Below are positions 28,646 through 39,819 of a stretch of DNA of 64,000 bases, in pieces. The stretch covers positions 1,798,001 to 1,862,000 of the forward strand of contig NZ_SZYH01000001.1 of assembly GCF_005298175.1 (NCBI RefSeq), in the 5' to 3' direction. This DNA is from Marinobacter panjinensis. GTDB lineage: Bacteria; Pseudomonadota; Gammaproteobacteria; Pseudomonadales; Oleiphilaceae. Numbering within the stretch: position 1 is the first letter of the stretch; every line of letters begins with the position of its first letter. Below the pieces are notes generated by a model. That model searched no databases. It saw only the letters and a list, made by a program, of their open reading frames with translations, and was not told the DNA's origin. Made by a program: the position numbers and the translations under genes.

Positions 28646-28866
28646 ACGACGTCCTGTTTGCCAGAGTTTTGTACAGATTATCAGTCAGATACCAAATCAC
28701 AACAAAGTATGGCGTATTGTGTGGCTTTTACTAGCAAATTCGCCTCAGTAGCTGCAAGTCACTCAGTTGCTAACGTAGTGCCGTCGCGTCCAGCCACGCA
28801 TCTCATCCAGGCGCTCGAGCCGGCCGGCGGCCAACACCCCCACGAAAGGTTTGCCGGGCTCACCGT

Positions 28867-29799
28867 TTACCCTAGGGACAGATTATGCGCCGTAATTTCA
28901 ACAATCCTCTGCCTCGCCTCCCGGCTCGCCCAGGCCGAATGGGGTGTCACTATCAGGTTGGGAATATCGTCCGCCAGCAGTGGGTTGCCATTGCGGGGTG
29001 GCTCTTCCGTCAAAACGTCAAAGCCTGCACCGCCAATGGTTCCGGCCCGCAGGGCATCGGCCAGTGCCTGCTCGTCCACCAGGCCACCACGGCTGGTGTT
29101 GATCAGCAGCGCCTCCCTTTTCATCATCTTCAGCTCGCGGGCACCGATCATATTCCGGGTTTCGTCCGTCAGCAGGCAATGCAGGGATAGCACGTCCACC
29201 CTGGGCAGCAGCTCATCCATGGGAATGCGAGAGTAGGCATCCACCTCGCCAGCGGCCTGACCCGGCCTGGCACCCAGCAGGATGTTCATTCCGAACGCCT
29301 TCGCCCGCTCAACAACTCCCTGTCCCAGATCGCCATAACCGACAATCCCCAGCGTACGCCCTTCCAGCTCCATGATGGGGTGATCCATTAAACAGAACAT
29401 CGGGCTCTGCCCCCAACGACCGGCGCGGACATCCCGGTCGTAATCCAGCAACCGCGTGGCCAGCGCCAGCATCAGCGCCATGGTGTGCTGGGCCACAGTG
29501 GAGCGGCCGTAGTTGGTCACGTTCATCACCCTGATGCCGTGCGCCCTCGCCGCCTCCTGGTCTATGTTGTTCAACCCCGTGGCCACTACCGCAATCGTCT
29601 TCAGCTCCGGGCACGACTCAAAATGCCTCCGCTTCAGCACCACCTTGTTCACCAGCACCGTATCGAAGCCCCGGATACGCTCCAGCACCTCCTCCGGTGA
29701 CGTGCGCGGGTGCTTCACCATCTCTCCGGTTACGGCTTCGATCGGCGACAGGTCCACATCATGACCCAGTGTGTCTGCATCCAGAAATACGGCTTTCAT
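28867..29799 (-). CDS. D-2-hydroxyacid dehydrogenase (glycerate/hydroxypyruvate type)
   Basis: A 310-residue NAD(P)-dependent oxidoreductase. It has the Rossmann motif GRTLGIVGYGDLGQGV, the catalytic Arg region LINTSRGGLVDEQAL, Glu in VLTEEPPRNGNPL and His in PHSAWASREARQR. Start ATG 29799 has AAGGA upstream. The C-terminus ends abruptly at HNLSLG. The adjacent frame continues with VNGEPGKPFVGVL, which resembles the usual family tail (F..G.P.N.V), so a one-base frameshift near 28870 is suspected. Substrate is not determined; hydroxypyruvate or glyoxylate is a reasonable guess. Confidence 0.88.
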   Translation of the reverse strand: MKAVFLDADTLGHDVDLSPIEAVTGEMVKHPRTSPEEVLERIRGFDTVLVNKVVLKRRHFESCPELKTIAVVATGLNNIDQEAARAHGIRVMNVTNYGRSTVAQHTMALMLALATRLLDYDRDVRAGRWGQSPMFCLMDHPIMELEGRTLGIVGYGDLGQGVVERAKAFGMNILLGARPGQAAGEVDAYSRIPMDELLPRVDVLSLHCLLTDETRNMIGARELKMMKREALLINTSRGGLVDEQALADALRAGTIGGAGFDVLTEEPPRNGNPLLADDIPNLIVTPHSAWASREARQRIVEITAHNLSLG

Positions 29800-29897
29800 C
29801 CATCGATCCTTATTCGTGATGTTTTCGATCAACCAACAGTCTCCAAGATTAAGTTAGACTGATTAAAACCTCCAACCCGTGAACAAGGGGAACACAC

Positions 29898-30551
29898 ATG
29901 GAACACGAATTCTGGCACGAACGCTGGGCCAAGAAAGAAATCGGCTTCCACGAAGGCACCGTGAACCAGTACCTCCACGACCACTGGCCCGAGCTTGCCG
30001 GCAGCGGCACGGGTGCTGTCCTCGTGCCCCTGTGCGGCAAAGCCCATGACATGTGGTGGCTTCACGACCGCGGCCATCCCATCATCGGGGTGGAGCTGAG
30101 TGACGTTGCCTGCAAAGACTTTTTCGAAGAGGGTGGCGAGAAAGCCAGGGTCCACCCGGGTGAACCGTTCACTACGTTCAAACATGGCGATCTTGAGCTC
30201 TGGTGCGGCGACTTCTTCCAGCTGGCGCCGGAAGACCTGAAACATGTAAGGCTTGTCTATGACCGCGCTGCCCTGATCGCCCTGCCACCGCATATGCGCA
30301 AGGACTACGTTGACCACCTGACAGCGGTCATCCCGGATGGCACGCGAATCCTGCTGATTACCCTGGATTACGACACTGACATCAAGGGTCCTCCCTTTAA
30401 CGTCAGCGATACAGAAGTCCGGGAACTGTACGCCGGCGATTACGAAATCGAACACATCCTCACCAATACCCTGGCGAAAGATCACCCCTTTACCAAGCGC
30501 AAAGGCCTTGCTGGAGCTACCGAGAGCGTGTTTCGGCTGCAGAAACGCTGA
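29898..30551 (+). CDS. tpm: Thiopurine S-methyltransferase
   Basis: A 217-residue SAM-dependent methyltransferase of the bacterial TPMT family: FWHERWAKKEIGFHEG, VLVPLCGKAHDMWWL, GVELSDVACKDFF and VYDRAALIALPPHMR. Bacterial homologues also methylate selenium and tellurium compounds. It has AAGGGGAACACAC before the ATG and is divergent from the dehydrogenase gene. Confidence 0.94.
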   Translation: MEHEFWHERWAKKEIGFHEGTVNQYLHDHWPELAGSGTGAVLVPLCGKAHDMWWLHDRGHPIIGVELSDVACKDFFEEGGEKARVHPGEPFTTFKHGDLELWCGDFFQLAPEDLKHVRLVYDRAALIALPPHMRKDYVDHLTAVIPDGTRILLITLDYDTDIKGPPFNVSDTEVRELYAGDYEIEHILTNTLAKDHPFTKRKGLAGATESVFRLQKR

Positions 30552-30666
30552 TACACAATTTAATGAACCTTAACGCTTCTCCTCCTGTCCAAGTCCCAAA
30601 GCTTGAACTAAGCTCAAAATAACCGGGCCGACATAAACGCACCAGCGCAATTCGGTCCGGTACTTC

Positions 30667-30673
30667 CTATACT
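30667..30673 (+). promoter_or_regulatory. Candidate sigma-S type -10 element upstream of prkA
   Basis: CTATACT exactly matches the extended -10 preferred by RpoS. It is followed by an approximately 110-bp untranslated leader before prkA. The E. coli yeaGH operon is RpoS-dependent, which makes the assignment plausible. No good -35 was noted, also typical of such promoters. Confidence 0.45.
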
Positions 30674-30785
30674 TTCACTCATAACCATAACTACCGTCCG
30701 GGGCGACGGATCCAACAGCAACGGGGAAATTGCGTGAACTAAAGGCTGTCTTTCAAACAGTTAGAGAGCAAGCGAGGGGCCATCT

Positions 30786-32708
30786 ATGACCATTATGCAG
30801 CACTTCAAAGACCGGTATGAAGCAACTCAGGAGGAGGAATACACCCTTGAGGAATACCTGGAGATCTGCAAAAAGGACCCAACGGCGTATGCCACCGCCG
30901 CAGAGAGAATGTTGCTGGCAATCGGAGAACCAGAACACATCGACACATCCCGTGATTCCAGGATGTCTCGTATTTTTTCCAACAAAGTCATCAAGCGCTA
31001 TCCGGAATTCTCCGAGTTCTATGGCATGGAAGAGGCCGTAGAAAATATCGTTTCCTTCTTCCGCCATGCTGCCCAGGGCCTGGAAGAGAAGAAGCAGATC
31101 CTCTACCTGCTCGGCCCCGTTGGTGGTGGTAAATCCTCGCTGGCTGAAAAGCTCAAGTCATTGATGCAGAAAGTACCCTTCTATGCCATCAAGGACTCCC
31201 CGGTGAACGAGTCCCCGCTGGGCCTGTTCGATCCGTCCGAAGACGCTGCGATTCTGGAAGAGGAATACGGCATTCCTCCCCGCTACCTCAAATCCATCAT
31301 GTCGCCCTGGGCGGTGAAACGCCTGCACGAGTACGGCGGCGATATCAGCCAGTTCCGGGTGGTGAAAATGTACCCTTCGGTCCTGGACCAGATCGGTGTT
31401 TCAAAGACCGAGCCGGGGGACGACAACAACCAGGACATTTCCGCACTGGTGGGCAAGGTCAACATCCGCATGCTGGAAGACTATTCCCAGGATGACCCCG
31501 ACGCCTACAGCTTCAGCGGCGGCCTGTGCAAGGCCAACCAGGGGCTGATGGAATTCGTGGAGATGTTCAAGGCGCCGATCAAGGTTCTGCACCCCCTGCT
31601 GACCGCCACCCAGGAAGGCAACTACAACACAACCGAGGGCATGGGTTCCGTGCCTTTCGACGGCATCATTCTGGCCCACTCCAACGAGTCTGAATGGCAG
31701 ACGTTCCGTAACAACAAGCACAATGAGGCCTTCCTCGACCGGGTCTACATCGTCAAGGTGCCCTACTGCGTACGTGTGACCGAAGAGATTGATATCTATC
31801 GCAAACTGTTGCGTGACAGCTCCCTGGCCGGCGCGCCCTGTGCCCCGGACACGCTGGATATGCTGGCGCAGTTCTCCATCCTGTCACGCATCAAGGAGCC
31901 GGAAAACTCCAGTATCTTTTCCAAGATGCGGGTGTACGACGGCCAGAACATCAAGGATACCGATCCCAAAGCCAAGTCGATGCAGGAATACCGCGACGCG
32001 GCCGGTGTGAACGAAGGCATGGACGGGCTTTCTACCCGTTTCGCCTTCAAGATCCTGTCCAAGGTATTCAACTTCGATACCACAGAAGTGGCTGCCAACC
32101 CGGTACACCTGCTCTATGTGCTGGAAAAACAGATAGAACAGGAGCAATTCCAGGCCGAAACCCAGGACCGCTACCTGCGGTTCATCAAGGAGTTCCTGGC
32201 GCCCCATTATGTGGAATTCATCGGCAAGGAAATCCAGACCGCCTACCTGGAAAGCTACAGCGAATACGGGCAGAACCTGTTCGACCGCTACGTGACCTAT
32301 GCCGATTTCTGGATACAGGACCAGGAGTACCGCGATCCGGAAACCGGGGAAATCCTCGACCGTTCGTCCATCAACGACGAGCTGGAGAAAATCGAGAAAC
32401 CCGCGGGTATCAGCAACCCGAAAGACTTCCGCAACGAGGTGGTGAATTTCGTGCTGCGGGCTCGGGCCAACAACCAGGGCCGCAACCCGTCCTGGCTCAG
32501 CTATGAAAAACTGCGCAGCGTAATCGAGAAAAAGATGTTCTCCAATACCGAGGACCTGCTGCCGGTTATCTCCTTCAATCCGAAGGCCAGCCAGGAAGAT
32601 CAGAACAAACACAAGCAGTTCGTCGAGCGTATGGTCGATCGAGGCTACACGGAAAAACAGGTTCGCCTCCTTGCGGAATGGTACCTGCGTGTTCGTAAGT
32701 CTCAATAA
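30786..32708 (+). CDS. prkA: PrkA family serine protein kinase (YeaG)
   Basis: A 640-residue protein with an N-terminal AAA-type domain (Walker A in LLGPVGGGKSSLAEKL) and a C-terminal PrkA kinase domain. Other markers are GMEEAVENIVSFF, LYLLGP and KIEVPY-like IVKVPYCVRV. In E. coli YeaG acts in nitrogen-starvation and stationary-phase stress. It is the first gene of the conserved prkA-yeaH-spoVR trio, with 33 bp to the next gene. Confidence 0.95.
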   Translation: MTIMQHFKDRYEATQEEEYTLEEYLEICKKDPTAYATAAERMLLAIGEPEHIDTSRDSRMSRIFSNKVIKRYPEFSEFYGMEEAVENIVSFFRHAAQGLEEKKQILYLLGPVGGGKSSLAEKLKSLMQKVPFYAIKDSPVNESPLGLFDPSEDAAILEEEYGIPPRYLKSIMSPWAVKRLHEYGGDISQFRVVKMYPSVLDQIGVSKTEPGDDNNQDISALVGKVNIRMLEDYSQDDPDAYSFSGGLCKANQGLMEFVEMFKAPIKVLHPLLTATQEGNYNTTEGMGSVPFDGIILAHSNESEWQTFRNNKHNEAFLDRVYIVKVPYCVRVTEEIDIYRKLLRDSSLAGAPCAPDTLDMLAQFSILSRIKEPENSSIFSKMRVYDGQNIKDTDPKAKSMQEYRDAAGVNEGMDGLSTRFAFKILSKVFNFDTTEVAANPVHLLYVLEKQIEQEQFQAETQDRYLRFIKEFLAPHYVEFIGKEIQTAYLESYSEYGQNLFDRYVTYADFWIQDQEYRDPETGEILDRSSINDELEKIEKPAGISNPKDFRNEVVNFVLRARANNQGRNPSWLSYEKLRSVIEKKMFSNTEDLLPVISFNPKASQEDQNKHKQFVERMVDRGYTEKQVRLLAEWYLRVRKSQ

Positions 32709-32741
32709 GTCAGCTGCCATGCGCTGAACTGGAGTGAAACT

Positions 32742-34037
32742 ATGGGTATGACCCACGTAGTCGACCGGCGACTGAACGGAAAAAACAAGAGTGCGGTGAA
32801 CCGGGAACGGTTCCTGCGCCGCTATCGCCACCATATCAAGAAGGCGGTGGCAGATGCGGTTCACCGTCGCTCCATCACCGACATTGAGCGCGGCGAGAAC
32901 GTCAGCATCCCTTCCAGGGATACTGACGAGCCGATATTCCATCACGGCCAGGGAGGCAAACGGGAGGTCATCCACCCCGGCAACAAGGAGTTTGTGACCG
33001 GTGATACCGTGCCCAAGCCTCCGGGAGGAGGCGGTAAAGGCCAGGGGCAGGGGCAGGCCAGCCCCGATGGCGAGGGCATGGACGAGTTTGCGTTCCAGAT
33101 CACCCAGGAAGAGTTCCTGGATTTCCTCTTCGATGATCTGGAATTACCCAATCTCGCCCGCAAGAAGCTGAAAGATACCGAGGCGTTCAAGTACGTTCGC
33201 TCCGGTTTCTCCACCCAGGGCGTTCCGGCCAAGCTGGATGTGGTGCGCTCATTGAGAGGCGCCCATGCGCGGCGGCTCGGCCTCGGCGGAGCCCGCAAGA
33301 AGAAGATCCGTGAGATGGAGGCGCAGTTGGCGGCACTCAAGAGTGCCCCGCAGGATCTGGACCCGGCCTTCAGCCACGAGGACCAGATCAAGGCGCTGGA
33401 AGATGAGATAGCCGAACTGAAGGCCAATGTCCGTCGCATCCCCTTTATCGACGAGATTGATCTGCGTTACCGCCAGCACCTCAAAAAGCCACAACCGGCC
33501 ACCAGTGCCGTGATGTTCTGCCTGATGGACGTATCCGGGTCCATGACCCAGATGCACAAGGACATCGCCAAACGCTTTTTTATCCTGCTGTACCTGTTCC
33601 TGAAGAAGAACTACAAGAAGATCGAAGTGGTGTTTATCCGCCACCACACCAGCGCCAAGGAAGTGGACGAGGAGGAATTCTTCTATTCCCGCGAAACCGG
33701 CGGCACCATCGTCTCCAGCGCTCTGAAGCTGATGCACAAGATCATTGAGTCCCGCTACTCCCCCGCCGAGTGGAATATCTACGCAGCCCAGGCCTCGGAC
33801 GGTGACAACTGGAACGATGACTCGCCCATCTGCAGCAAGTTGCTGGCCGACAGCATCCTGCCGCTGGTGCAGTACTACGCCTATGTGGAGATCACGCCCC
33901 AGGATCACCAGATGCTGTGGTACGAGTACGAGAAGATCCAGGAGCGATTCCCCCAGAGCTTCGCCCTGCAGCAGATCGCCGACCCCGGTGAAATCTATCC
34001 GGTCTTCCGCCAGTTGTTCGAGAGGAAAGCCGCATGA
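32742..34037 (+). CDS. yeaH: DUF444 protein YeaH/YhbH
   Basis: A 431-residue protein with a basic N-terminus ([22 protein letters not shown] split over its start), a Gly-rich linker ([15 protein letters not shown]) and a C-terminal von Willebrand A-like domain with the metal-site pattern CLMDVSGSM. It is the usual partner of PrkA; its biochemical role is not defined. Its last codon and stop overlap the spoVR ATG by 4 bp. Confidence 0.95.
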   Translation: MGMTHVVDRRLNGKNKSAVNRERFLRRYRHHIKKAVADAVHRRSITDIERGENVSIPSRDTDEPIFHHGQGGKREVIHPGNKEFVTGDTVPKPPGGGGKGQGQGQASPDGEGMDEFAFQITQEEFLDFLFDDLELPNLARKKLKDTEAFKYVRSGFSTQGVPAKLDVVRSLRGAHARRLGLGGARKKKIREMEAQLAALKSAPQDLDPAFSHEDQIKALEDEIAELKANVRRIPFIDEIDLRYRQHLKKPQPATSAVMFCLMDVSGSMTQMHKDIAKRFFILLYLFLKKNYKKIEVVFIRHHTSAKEVDEEEFFYSRETGGTIVSSALKLMHKIIESRYSPAEWNIYAAQASDGDNWNDDSPICSKLLADSILPLVQYYAYVEITPQDHQMLWYEYEKIQERFPQSFALQQIADPGEIYPVFRQLFERKAA

Positions 34038-35578
34038 CCGACACCATGGACAGACCCAACGAGCCGAGAACCCGGGAGCCGATTTCCACCAGTTCCGAGT
34101 GGACGTTTCCGCTGCTTGAAAAGTACGACGAAGAGATCGCCAAGTGCGCGGCAGAGTTCGGGCTGGACACCTACCCCAACCAGGTGGAAGTGATCAGTGC
34201 CGAGCAGATGATGGACGCCTACAGTTCCGTAGGTATGCCCGTGGGATATCATCACTGGTCCTTTGGCAAGCAGTTCCTGTCGACCTCCAAGGGGTACCAG
34301 CGGGGCCAGATGGGGCTGGCGTATGAGATTGTCATCAACTCCAACCCCTGCATCGCCTACCTGATGGAAGAGAACACCCTGCCCATGCAGGCCCTGGTGA
34401 TTGCCCATGCCTCCTATGGCCACAACTCTTTCTTCAAAGGCAACTACCTGTTCCGTACCTGGACCGATGCCAGCGCCATTATCGACTACCTGGTCTTCGC
34501 CCGGGATTACGTGGCCGAATGCGAGGAGCGCCACGGTGTAGACGCAGTGGAGCAGATCCTCGACTCCTGTCACGCACTGATGAACTACGGCGTGGACCGT
34601 TACAAACGCCCTGCGCCTATTTCCGCGTCTGAGGAGGCACGCCGACAAAAAGAGCGGGAGGAATATCAGCAACGCAGGCTCAACGACCTGTGGCGAACCA
34701 TTCCGAAACTGGGCGACGACGAAGACCCTGTCAGGCGCAAGCAGCGTTATCCGGAAGAGCCCCAGGAGAATATTCTCTACTTCATTGAAAAAAATGCGCC
34801 GCTACTGGAAACCTGGCAACGGGAACTGATTCGCATCGTGCGCAAGCTGGCGCAGTATTTCTACCCCCAGCGCCAGACCCAGGTGATGAACGAAGGATGG
34901 GCCACCTTCTGGCACTACACCCTGTTGCACCGCATGTATGACAAGGGCCTGGTCAACGACGGCTTCATGCTGGAGTTCCTGCAAAGCCATTCCGCGGTGG
35001 TGTACCAGCCGCCGTTCGACAGTCCCTGGTACTCTGGGATCAACCCGTACACCCTGGGTTTTTCGATGTTCACCGACCTGCGGCGTATCTGCGAAAACCC
35101 GACCGATGAGGACCGGGAGTGGTTCCCGGATATTGCCGGTACCGACTGGGTGGAAACCCTGCATTTCGCCATGAAGAACTTCAAGGATGAAAGCTTCATC
35201 CAGCAGTTCCTGTCGCCCAAGGTGATGCGGGACATGAAGTTCTTTGCTATCCAGAACGATGATGAAGAAGACGTTTACCGCATTACCGCGATTCATGACG
35301 ATCCGGGCTACCGGATCCTCAGGGAAAAGCTGGCACGTCAGTACAATCTGAGCTATCGCGAGCCCAACATCCAGGTGTGGAACGTGGATGTGCGCGGTGA
35401 CCGCTCCCTGACCCTGCGGCACATACCCGTGGACCGGGTGCCCCTGGGTGACGATACCGAAGAGGTGCTGCGTCATGTACACCGGCTGTGGGGCTTCGAC
35501 GTGCATCTGGAAAGTGTGGATGATGGCCAGGTGGTCGACGAGGCCCACTGCCCGCCAAAGGATCTTGATGAGGAGTAA
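34034..35578 (+). CDS. SpoVR family protein
   Basis: A 514-residue protein of the SpoVR/YcgB family, identified by [51 protein letters not shown] and [18 protein letters not shown]. These His- and Glu-rich motifs suggest a metal site. No enzymatic function is established outside Bacillus cortex formation. Overlap with yeaH implies coupled translation. Confidence 0.95.
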   Translation: MTDTMDRPNEPRTREPISTSSEWTFPLLEKYDEEIAKCAAEFGLDTYPNQVEVISAEQMMDAYSSVGMPVGYHHWSFGKQFLSTSKGYQRGQMGLAYEIVINSNPCIAYLMEENTLPMQALVIAHASYGHNSFFKGNYLFRTWTDASAIIDYLVFARDYVAECEERHGVDAVEQILDSCHALMNYGVDRYKRPAPISASEEARRQKEREEYQQRRLNDLWRTIPKLGDDEDPVRRKQRYPEEPQENILYFIEKNAPLLETWQRELIRIVRKLAQYFYPQRQTQVMNEGWATFWHYTLLHRMYDKGLVNDGFMLEFLQSHSAVVYQPPFDSPWYSGINPYTLGFSMFTDLRRICENPTDEDREWFPDIAGTDWVETLHFAMKNFKDESFIQQFLSPKVMRDMKFFAIQNDDEEDVYRITAIHDDPGYRILREKLARQYNLSYREPNIQVWNVDVRGDRSLTLRHIPVDRVPLGDDTEEVLRHVHRLWGFDVHLESVDDGQVVDEAHCPPKDLDEE

Positions 35579-35607
35579 CCGTAAGGTCACTCCCCATCAG
35601 GATTCAT

Positions 35608-36966
35608 TTACGCCGAGACTGACGGCAATCCCGACAGGGCCATTGCCATCTCCTGCTCACTGTATTCGTGGTCGCTCAGATCACCGGCGAAATACGAGGT
35701 GTAGGCCGCCATATCAAAGTGACCATGCCCACACAGGTTGAACAGGATTACTTCTTCCTTACCTTCCCGCTTGCAGCGCAGGGCTTCGTCGATGGCTCCC
35801 TTGACCGCGTGGTTGGCTTCCGGTGCCGGCACAATGCCCTCATGGCGGGCGAACAGCACGCCCGCCTCGAAGCATTCACGCTGAGTGTAAGACACCGCAT
35901 CAAACAGGCCCAGCTCCTTGGCGTGGGATACCATCGGTGCCATACCGTGGTAACGCAGACCGCCGGCGTGGAAACCCGGCGGGGTAAAGTCAGAACCCAG
36001 GGTATGCATCTTGGTGAGCGGCGTCATATGCGCGGTATCGCCATAATCGTAGGCGTACTTGCCACGGGTCAGGGTCGGACAGGCTGAAGGCTCCACTGCG
36101 ACTATCCGCGATTTCTGGCCGCCCCGCAGGGCATGACCCATGAACGGGAACGCAATGCCGGCGAAGTTGGAACCACCACCGGTGCAGCCAACGATGACAT
36201 CCGGCCAGCAATCCGCCATTTCCATCTGCTGCATGCATTCCAGGCCAATGATGCTCTGATGCAGCAACACATGGTTCAGCACCGAACCCAGGGCGTACTT
36301 GGTGTTCGGGTCCTTCACTGCGAGCTCCACCGCCTCGGAAATGGCAACACCAAGACTGCCGGTGTGATCCGGGTTCTCCGCCAGCACCTTGCGCCCGAAT
36401 TCTGTCAGCTCCGACGGTGAAGCCACACATTTCGCGCCGTAGGTTTCCATCACTGCCCGGCGATAGGGCTTCTGGTCGTAAGAAACCCGAACCTGGAACA
36501 CGGTCACGTCCATATCGAACAGGGACCCGGCAAACGACAGCGACGTGCCCCACTGGCCAGCGCCGGTTTCCGTGGTCAGAGTGCGAATGCCGGCTTCGCG
36601 GTTATAGAATGCCTGCGGAATAGCGGTGTTGGGCTTGTGGCTGCCCGCAGGACTCACGCCCTCGTACTTGTAGAAGATTTTGGCAGGGGTACCAAGAGCT
36701 TTCTCGAGACGATGCGCCCGGTATAGGGGCGCCGGGCGCCAGAGTTTGTAGACATCCCGTACCGGCTCGGGAATCTCGACTTCCCGCTCTGTCGTTACTT
36801 CCTGTTCAATCAGCGACATGGGAAACAGCGGTTCAAGATCCGAGGGCCCGACTGGTTGCTGCGTCACCGGGTGGAGCACCGCTGGCAGCGGCTCCGGAAA
36901 ATCCGCCTGCAGGTTGTACCAATACTTCGGCATCTGGCTTTCTTCGAGAAGAAACTTGGTTTGCAT
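35608..36966 (-). CDS. TrpB2-type tryptophan synthase beta-like enzyme
   Basis: A 452-residue fold-type II PLP enzyme. PLP lysine lies in [14 protein letters not shown] and the phosphate loop in [12 protein letters not shown]. The long N-terminus ([22 protein letters not shown]) and overall length identify the TrpB2 group (TrpB-like, usually not paired with trpA). TrpB2 can condense indole with serine or phosphoserine. ATG 36966 gives the family-typical [13 protein letters not shown] but has no clear ribosome-binding site. It is 38 bp downstream of a TonB receptor gene. Confidence 0.9.
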   Translation of the reverse strand: MQTKFLLEESQMPKYWYNLQADFPEPLPAVLHPVTQQPVGPSDLEPLFPMSLIEQEVTTEREVEIPEPVRDVYKLWRPAPLYRAHRLEKALGTPAKIFYKYEGVSPAGSHKPNTAIPQAFYNREAGIRTLTTETGAGQWGTSLSFAGSLFDMDVTVFQVRVSYDQKPYRRAVMETYGAKCVASPSELTEFGRKVLAENPDHTGSLGVAISEAVELAVKDPNTKYALGSVLNHVLLHQSIIGLECMQQMEMADCWPDVIVGCTGGGSNFAGIAFPFMGHALRGGQKSRIVAVEPSACPTLTRGKYAYDYGDTAHMTPLTKMHTLGSDFTPPGFHAGGLRYHGMAPMVSHAKELGLFDAVSYTQRECFEAGVLFARHEGIVPAPEANHAVKGAIDEALRCKREGKEEVILFNLCGHGHFDMAAYTSYFAGDLSDHEYSEQEMAMALSGLPSVSA

Positions 36967-37004
36967 GGTTATGAATACCCTGAGGTTCGTGTTGTTATCA
37001 GCCC

Positions 37005-39077
37005 TCAGAATACCCATTCCACGCCGGCATAAAAAGTTCTTCCTGGCGCGGGCTCATAGTAGCCACGATCTTCCACGGGCCGGTCAGCATTGGCGTTGAT
37101 GCGGATGTTGCTGAAATAGTCTTCATCCAGCAGATTGCGAATGCCCCCGTACAGGTTCAGGCTCTGGCGGCCGAAGCGAACCGTGTCTCCTGCCCTGATC
37201 CCGAACAGCCAATAGTCGCTGACCTTCGTCTGGTTGCTGTTTTCCGCATACAGATCACCTACGTACTGCCATTCCAGTGCAGCAAAACGCCTACCATCAC
37301 CCCGCCACTCCACTTCGGTTACCCACTGCTCACGAGGCAACCCGGGCAGGCGGTTGCCATCGGCATTATTGCCCTGCTCATCCTCGAAATCGCGCAGCGT
37401 GTAATCCGCAAGGGTCAGGGCACTGGTTATGCGCCAGGTGTAGGAAATGTCCCACCCCACCCCCAACTCGACACCATTACGCTCGGTACGGCCGGCATTC
37501 TCGTAAAATGTCCGGTTATTGATTTCGAAGGGCAGGATTTCATCATCAACCCGGATGGAAAATAGTGCCAGGTCATAGCTGAGCCCCTCACCAAAGCCAC
37601 CACGTATGCCTATTTCCCGGTTGACGGCCTGTTGCGGCTCGATGTCGGGGTTGAAACCGCCGCTACCATCCGGGTTGGCAAACTCGGTAAAGGTTGGGGC
37701 TTCAAAAGCGGTACCAATGGTCGCATACAGCTGCTGACGCGGGGCAACGCGATAGCTGGCGCCGGCGAATCCGCTGAACTCGTCGTATGTGCGACTGCCG
37801 GAGTCGTCACCATCGACCAGGCGGTTGTCGTCCACCGATAGCCGCAGGCGGTCGAAGCGGGTTCCCAGAGACAGGTTAAAGCGCTCCGTCACCGCCAGAT
37901 CCCCCTGGGCAAACACGGCGGCGGTGGTGCCATTCTGGGTTTCTTCCTGGGTCTGGGCGGTGACGTCCCCGTTGAACGACACTGAATACCGGCGGCGTTC
38001 GTCAACCTGGCGATGCAGGTCCGCGCCCACCACCCAGGTCAACGGTAACCCAGCCACGGCACTGCCTTGCTGATAATCGGAACTGATGCCGTAGAACTGG
38101 CGGTCGTAGGCGATCAGGCTGGGACCGGGGAACGGCAGTTGCTGGGTAAAGTCGCGGCGGGTAAAGAAGGTGCTTACCGTCAGCTCACCGGCTCCGCTGA
38201 CAGGGGCTTCGTACAGCAGTCCCAGCGTCTGCTGGTCAACGTCCTGGCCCGCATCGAGTCGTTCGGCATTGGGCGTGGCCTGGCGACGATCCTCTTCGAC
38301 CTGTGCGGCAGTGAGGCCGGCAGGGTCTTCGGCTTTCGGTGTGTGCAAGGCATTGAAGGTAGCCGTCAGCCGTTGCCCGTCATTCCATTTATGGGACAGG
38401 CGGCCGTTGAACAGCCCTTTTTCCACTTCGCTCTGATCACGGTAACCGTTGTAGTTCAGCCACGACATCGTTGCGATACCGCTCGTCGCTCCCTGGCTCC
38501 CGTTGGCCTGAGCGGTGGTTTTGTAATAATCGTCGCTCCCCACATCCTGGCGCAGCCGTGTTCCTGCCGGCTGGTCGTCGCCCCTGGCGGTGGTGATATC
38601 AATCACCCCTCCAGACGCATTGCCATACTGGACCGACGAGGGCCCGCGAATGACCTCGATGCGCTGGGCCGAGTCCAGGTCCACGGCGTCAATCTGGGAC
38701 TGGCCATCCGGCAGGGTGTAGGGAATGCCATCCACCTGGATACGGATACCGCGAATACCAAACGGCGCCCGGGCGCCAAAGCCGCGGGTAGACAAGCGCA
38801 GGTTCTGGGCGAAGTTGTAGCGATTCTGGAAAAACAGGCCGGGGACGGTGTCCAGGGATTCATCCAGCTGGAGGCGTTGCTGCCCTTCGCGGATATCCGG
38901 TGTATCGACGACCGACACCGCTGCGGGTGTCTCGTAAAGATCCCGTACTAATCGGGGGGAAGTAACCTTGATGACGGTTTCAGGCGTGCCCTGGGCCTGC
39001 TGAGCCTTTGCGCCGGGGAAGGCAAAGGCCGCCGCCAGACCAGAAAAAACCACTACCGATGCCCTGAAGAATTCCAT
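37005..39077 (-). CDS. TonB-dependent outer-membrane receptor
   Basis: A 690-residue protein with a signal peptide ([20 protein letters not shown]), a TonB-box-like ETVIKVTS, a plug domain ([40 protein letters not shown]) and a 22-strand type barrel ending in EWVF. FecA-like by plug style, but the ligand cannot be read. GGAGGAGG precedes the ATG, only 16 bp from the lrgB stop, so it probably belongs to the same transcript as the upstream transporters. Confidence 0.92.
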   Translation of the reverse strand: MEFFRASVVVFSGLAAAFAFPGAKAQQAQGTPETVIKVTSPRLVRDLYETPAAVSVVDTPDIREGQQRLQLDESLDTVPGLFFQNRYNFAQNLRLSTRGFGARAPFGIRGIRIQVDGIPYTLPDGQSQIDAVDLDSAQRIEVIRGPSSVQYGNASGGVIDITTARGDDQPAGTRLRQDVGSDDYYKTTAQANGSQGATSGIATMSWLNYNGYRDQSEVEKGLFNGRLSHKWNDGQRLTATFNALHTPKAEDPAGLTAAQVEEDRRQATPNAERLDAGQDVDQQTLGLLYEAPVSGAGELTVSTFFTRRDFTQQLPFPGPSLIAYDRQFYGISSDYQQGSAVAGLPLTWVVGADLHRQVDERRRYSVSFNGDVTAQTQEETQNGTTAAVFAQGDLAVTERFNLSLGTRFDRLRLSVDDNRLVDGDDSGSRTYDEFSGFAGASYRVAPRQQLYATIGTAFEAPTFTEFANPDGSGGFNPDIEPQQAVNREIGIRGGFGEGLSYDLALFSIRVDDEILPFEINNRTFYENAGRTERNGVELGVGWDISYTWRITSALTLADYTLRDFEDEQGNNADGNRLPGLPREQWVTEVEWRGDGRRFAALEWQYVGDLYAENSNQTKVSDYWLFGIRAGDTVRFGRQSLNLYGGIRNLLDEDYFSNIRINANADRPVEDRGYYEPAPGRTFYAGVEWVF

Positions 39078-39093
39078 TGCGCCTCCTCCGCCT

Positions 39094-39819
39094 CTAAATC
39101 CCGATCAAGTCCACCAACCATGGCACAATCAGGGCCGTGGCAAATGCCGATAATGCCATTGCCAGCCCGGAAAACGCACCCATCTGGGAGCTTACCTGAA
39201 AAGCCCGTGCAGTGCCGATGCCATGGGCCGCCACACCCATCGCAATGCCTTTCACGCTGTCATCGGTAATACGCATCCATTCGAACAGTTTGGTACCCAG
39301 TACGGCGCCCACAATACCCGTTGCCACCACCAGAACAGCGGTCAGAGATGGAATGCCGCCAATGGTTTCTGAAATACCCATGGCGACAGGCGCCGTTGCA
39401 GATTTTGGCGCCAGTGACATCTGGATTTCCGTGGAGCCTCCAAGCAGCCAGGCCAGACCGATGGAGCTGCCGGCGGCAATCATCACACCACAAACCAGGG
39501 AGATAGTCACCGGCAACCAGAGCTGCCGTAGCCGGGAAAACTGCTGGTACAGAGGCACCGCCAACGCCACGGTTGCTGGCCCCAACAGGAAGTGGACAAA
39601 CTGGCCGCCCTCAAAATATTCGCTGTAGGAGGTGCCGGTAACCATCAAAAGCGCGATCAGCATCGCCACGGACGTTACCACCGGGTTGGCAAGCGGGCTG
39701 GAATTGGACTTCAGGTACAGCCGGTAGGCCAGGCCATAAGCCACCAGCGTTATGGTCAGCCCCAGCAGTGGCGAGGCGGACAGGTAAACCCAGATATCAC
39801 GGATGGCTGGTTCATTCAT
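39094..39819 (-). CDS. LrgB family membrane protein
   Basis: A 241-residue protein with about seven hydrophobic helices and the LrgB/CidB motifs LAPKSATAPVAMGISETIGG and GVAAHGIGTARAF. LrgAB-type systems were named as antiholin modulators but plant and bacterial homologues transport glycolate, glycerate or pyruvate. The start is ATG 39819 (GGAGGGCAAAGAG upstream), overlapping the lrgA end by 8 bp. Confidence 0.92.
   Translation of the reverse strand: MNEPAIRDIWVYLSASPLLGLTITLVAYGLAYRLYLKSNSSPLANPVVTSVAMLIALLMVTGTSYSEYFEGGQFVHFLLGPATVALAVPLYQQFSRLRQLWLPVTISLVCGVMIAAGSSIGLAWLLGGSTEIQMSLAPKSATAPVAMGISETIGGIPSLTAVLVVATGIVGAVLGTKLFEWMRITDDSVKGIAMGVAAHGIGTARAFQVSSQMGAFSGLAMALSAFATALIVPWLVDLIGI

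Noticed and set aside
28646..28866. Small plus-strand gene between the yihY-type and dehydrogenase genes
   Set aside because: The plus-strand frame starting near 28709 has no ribosome-binding site, and the minus-strand reading here looks like the shifted tail of the dehydrogenase.
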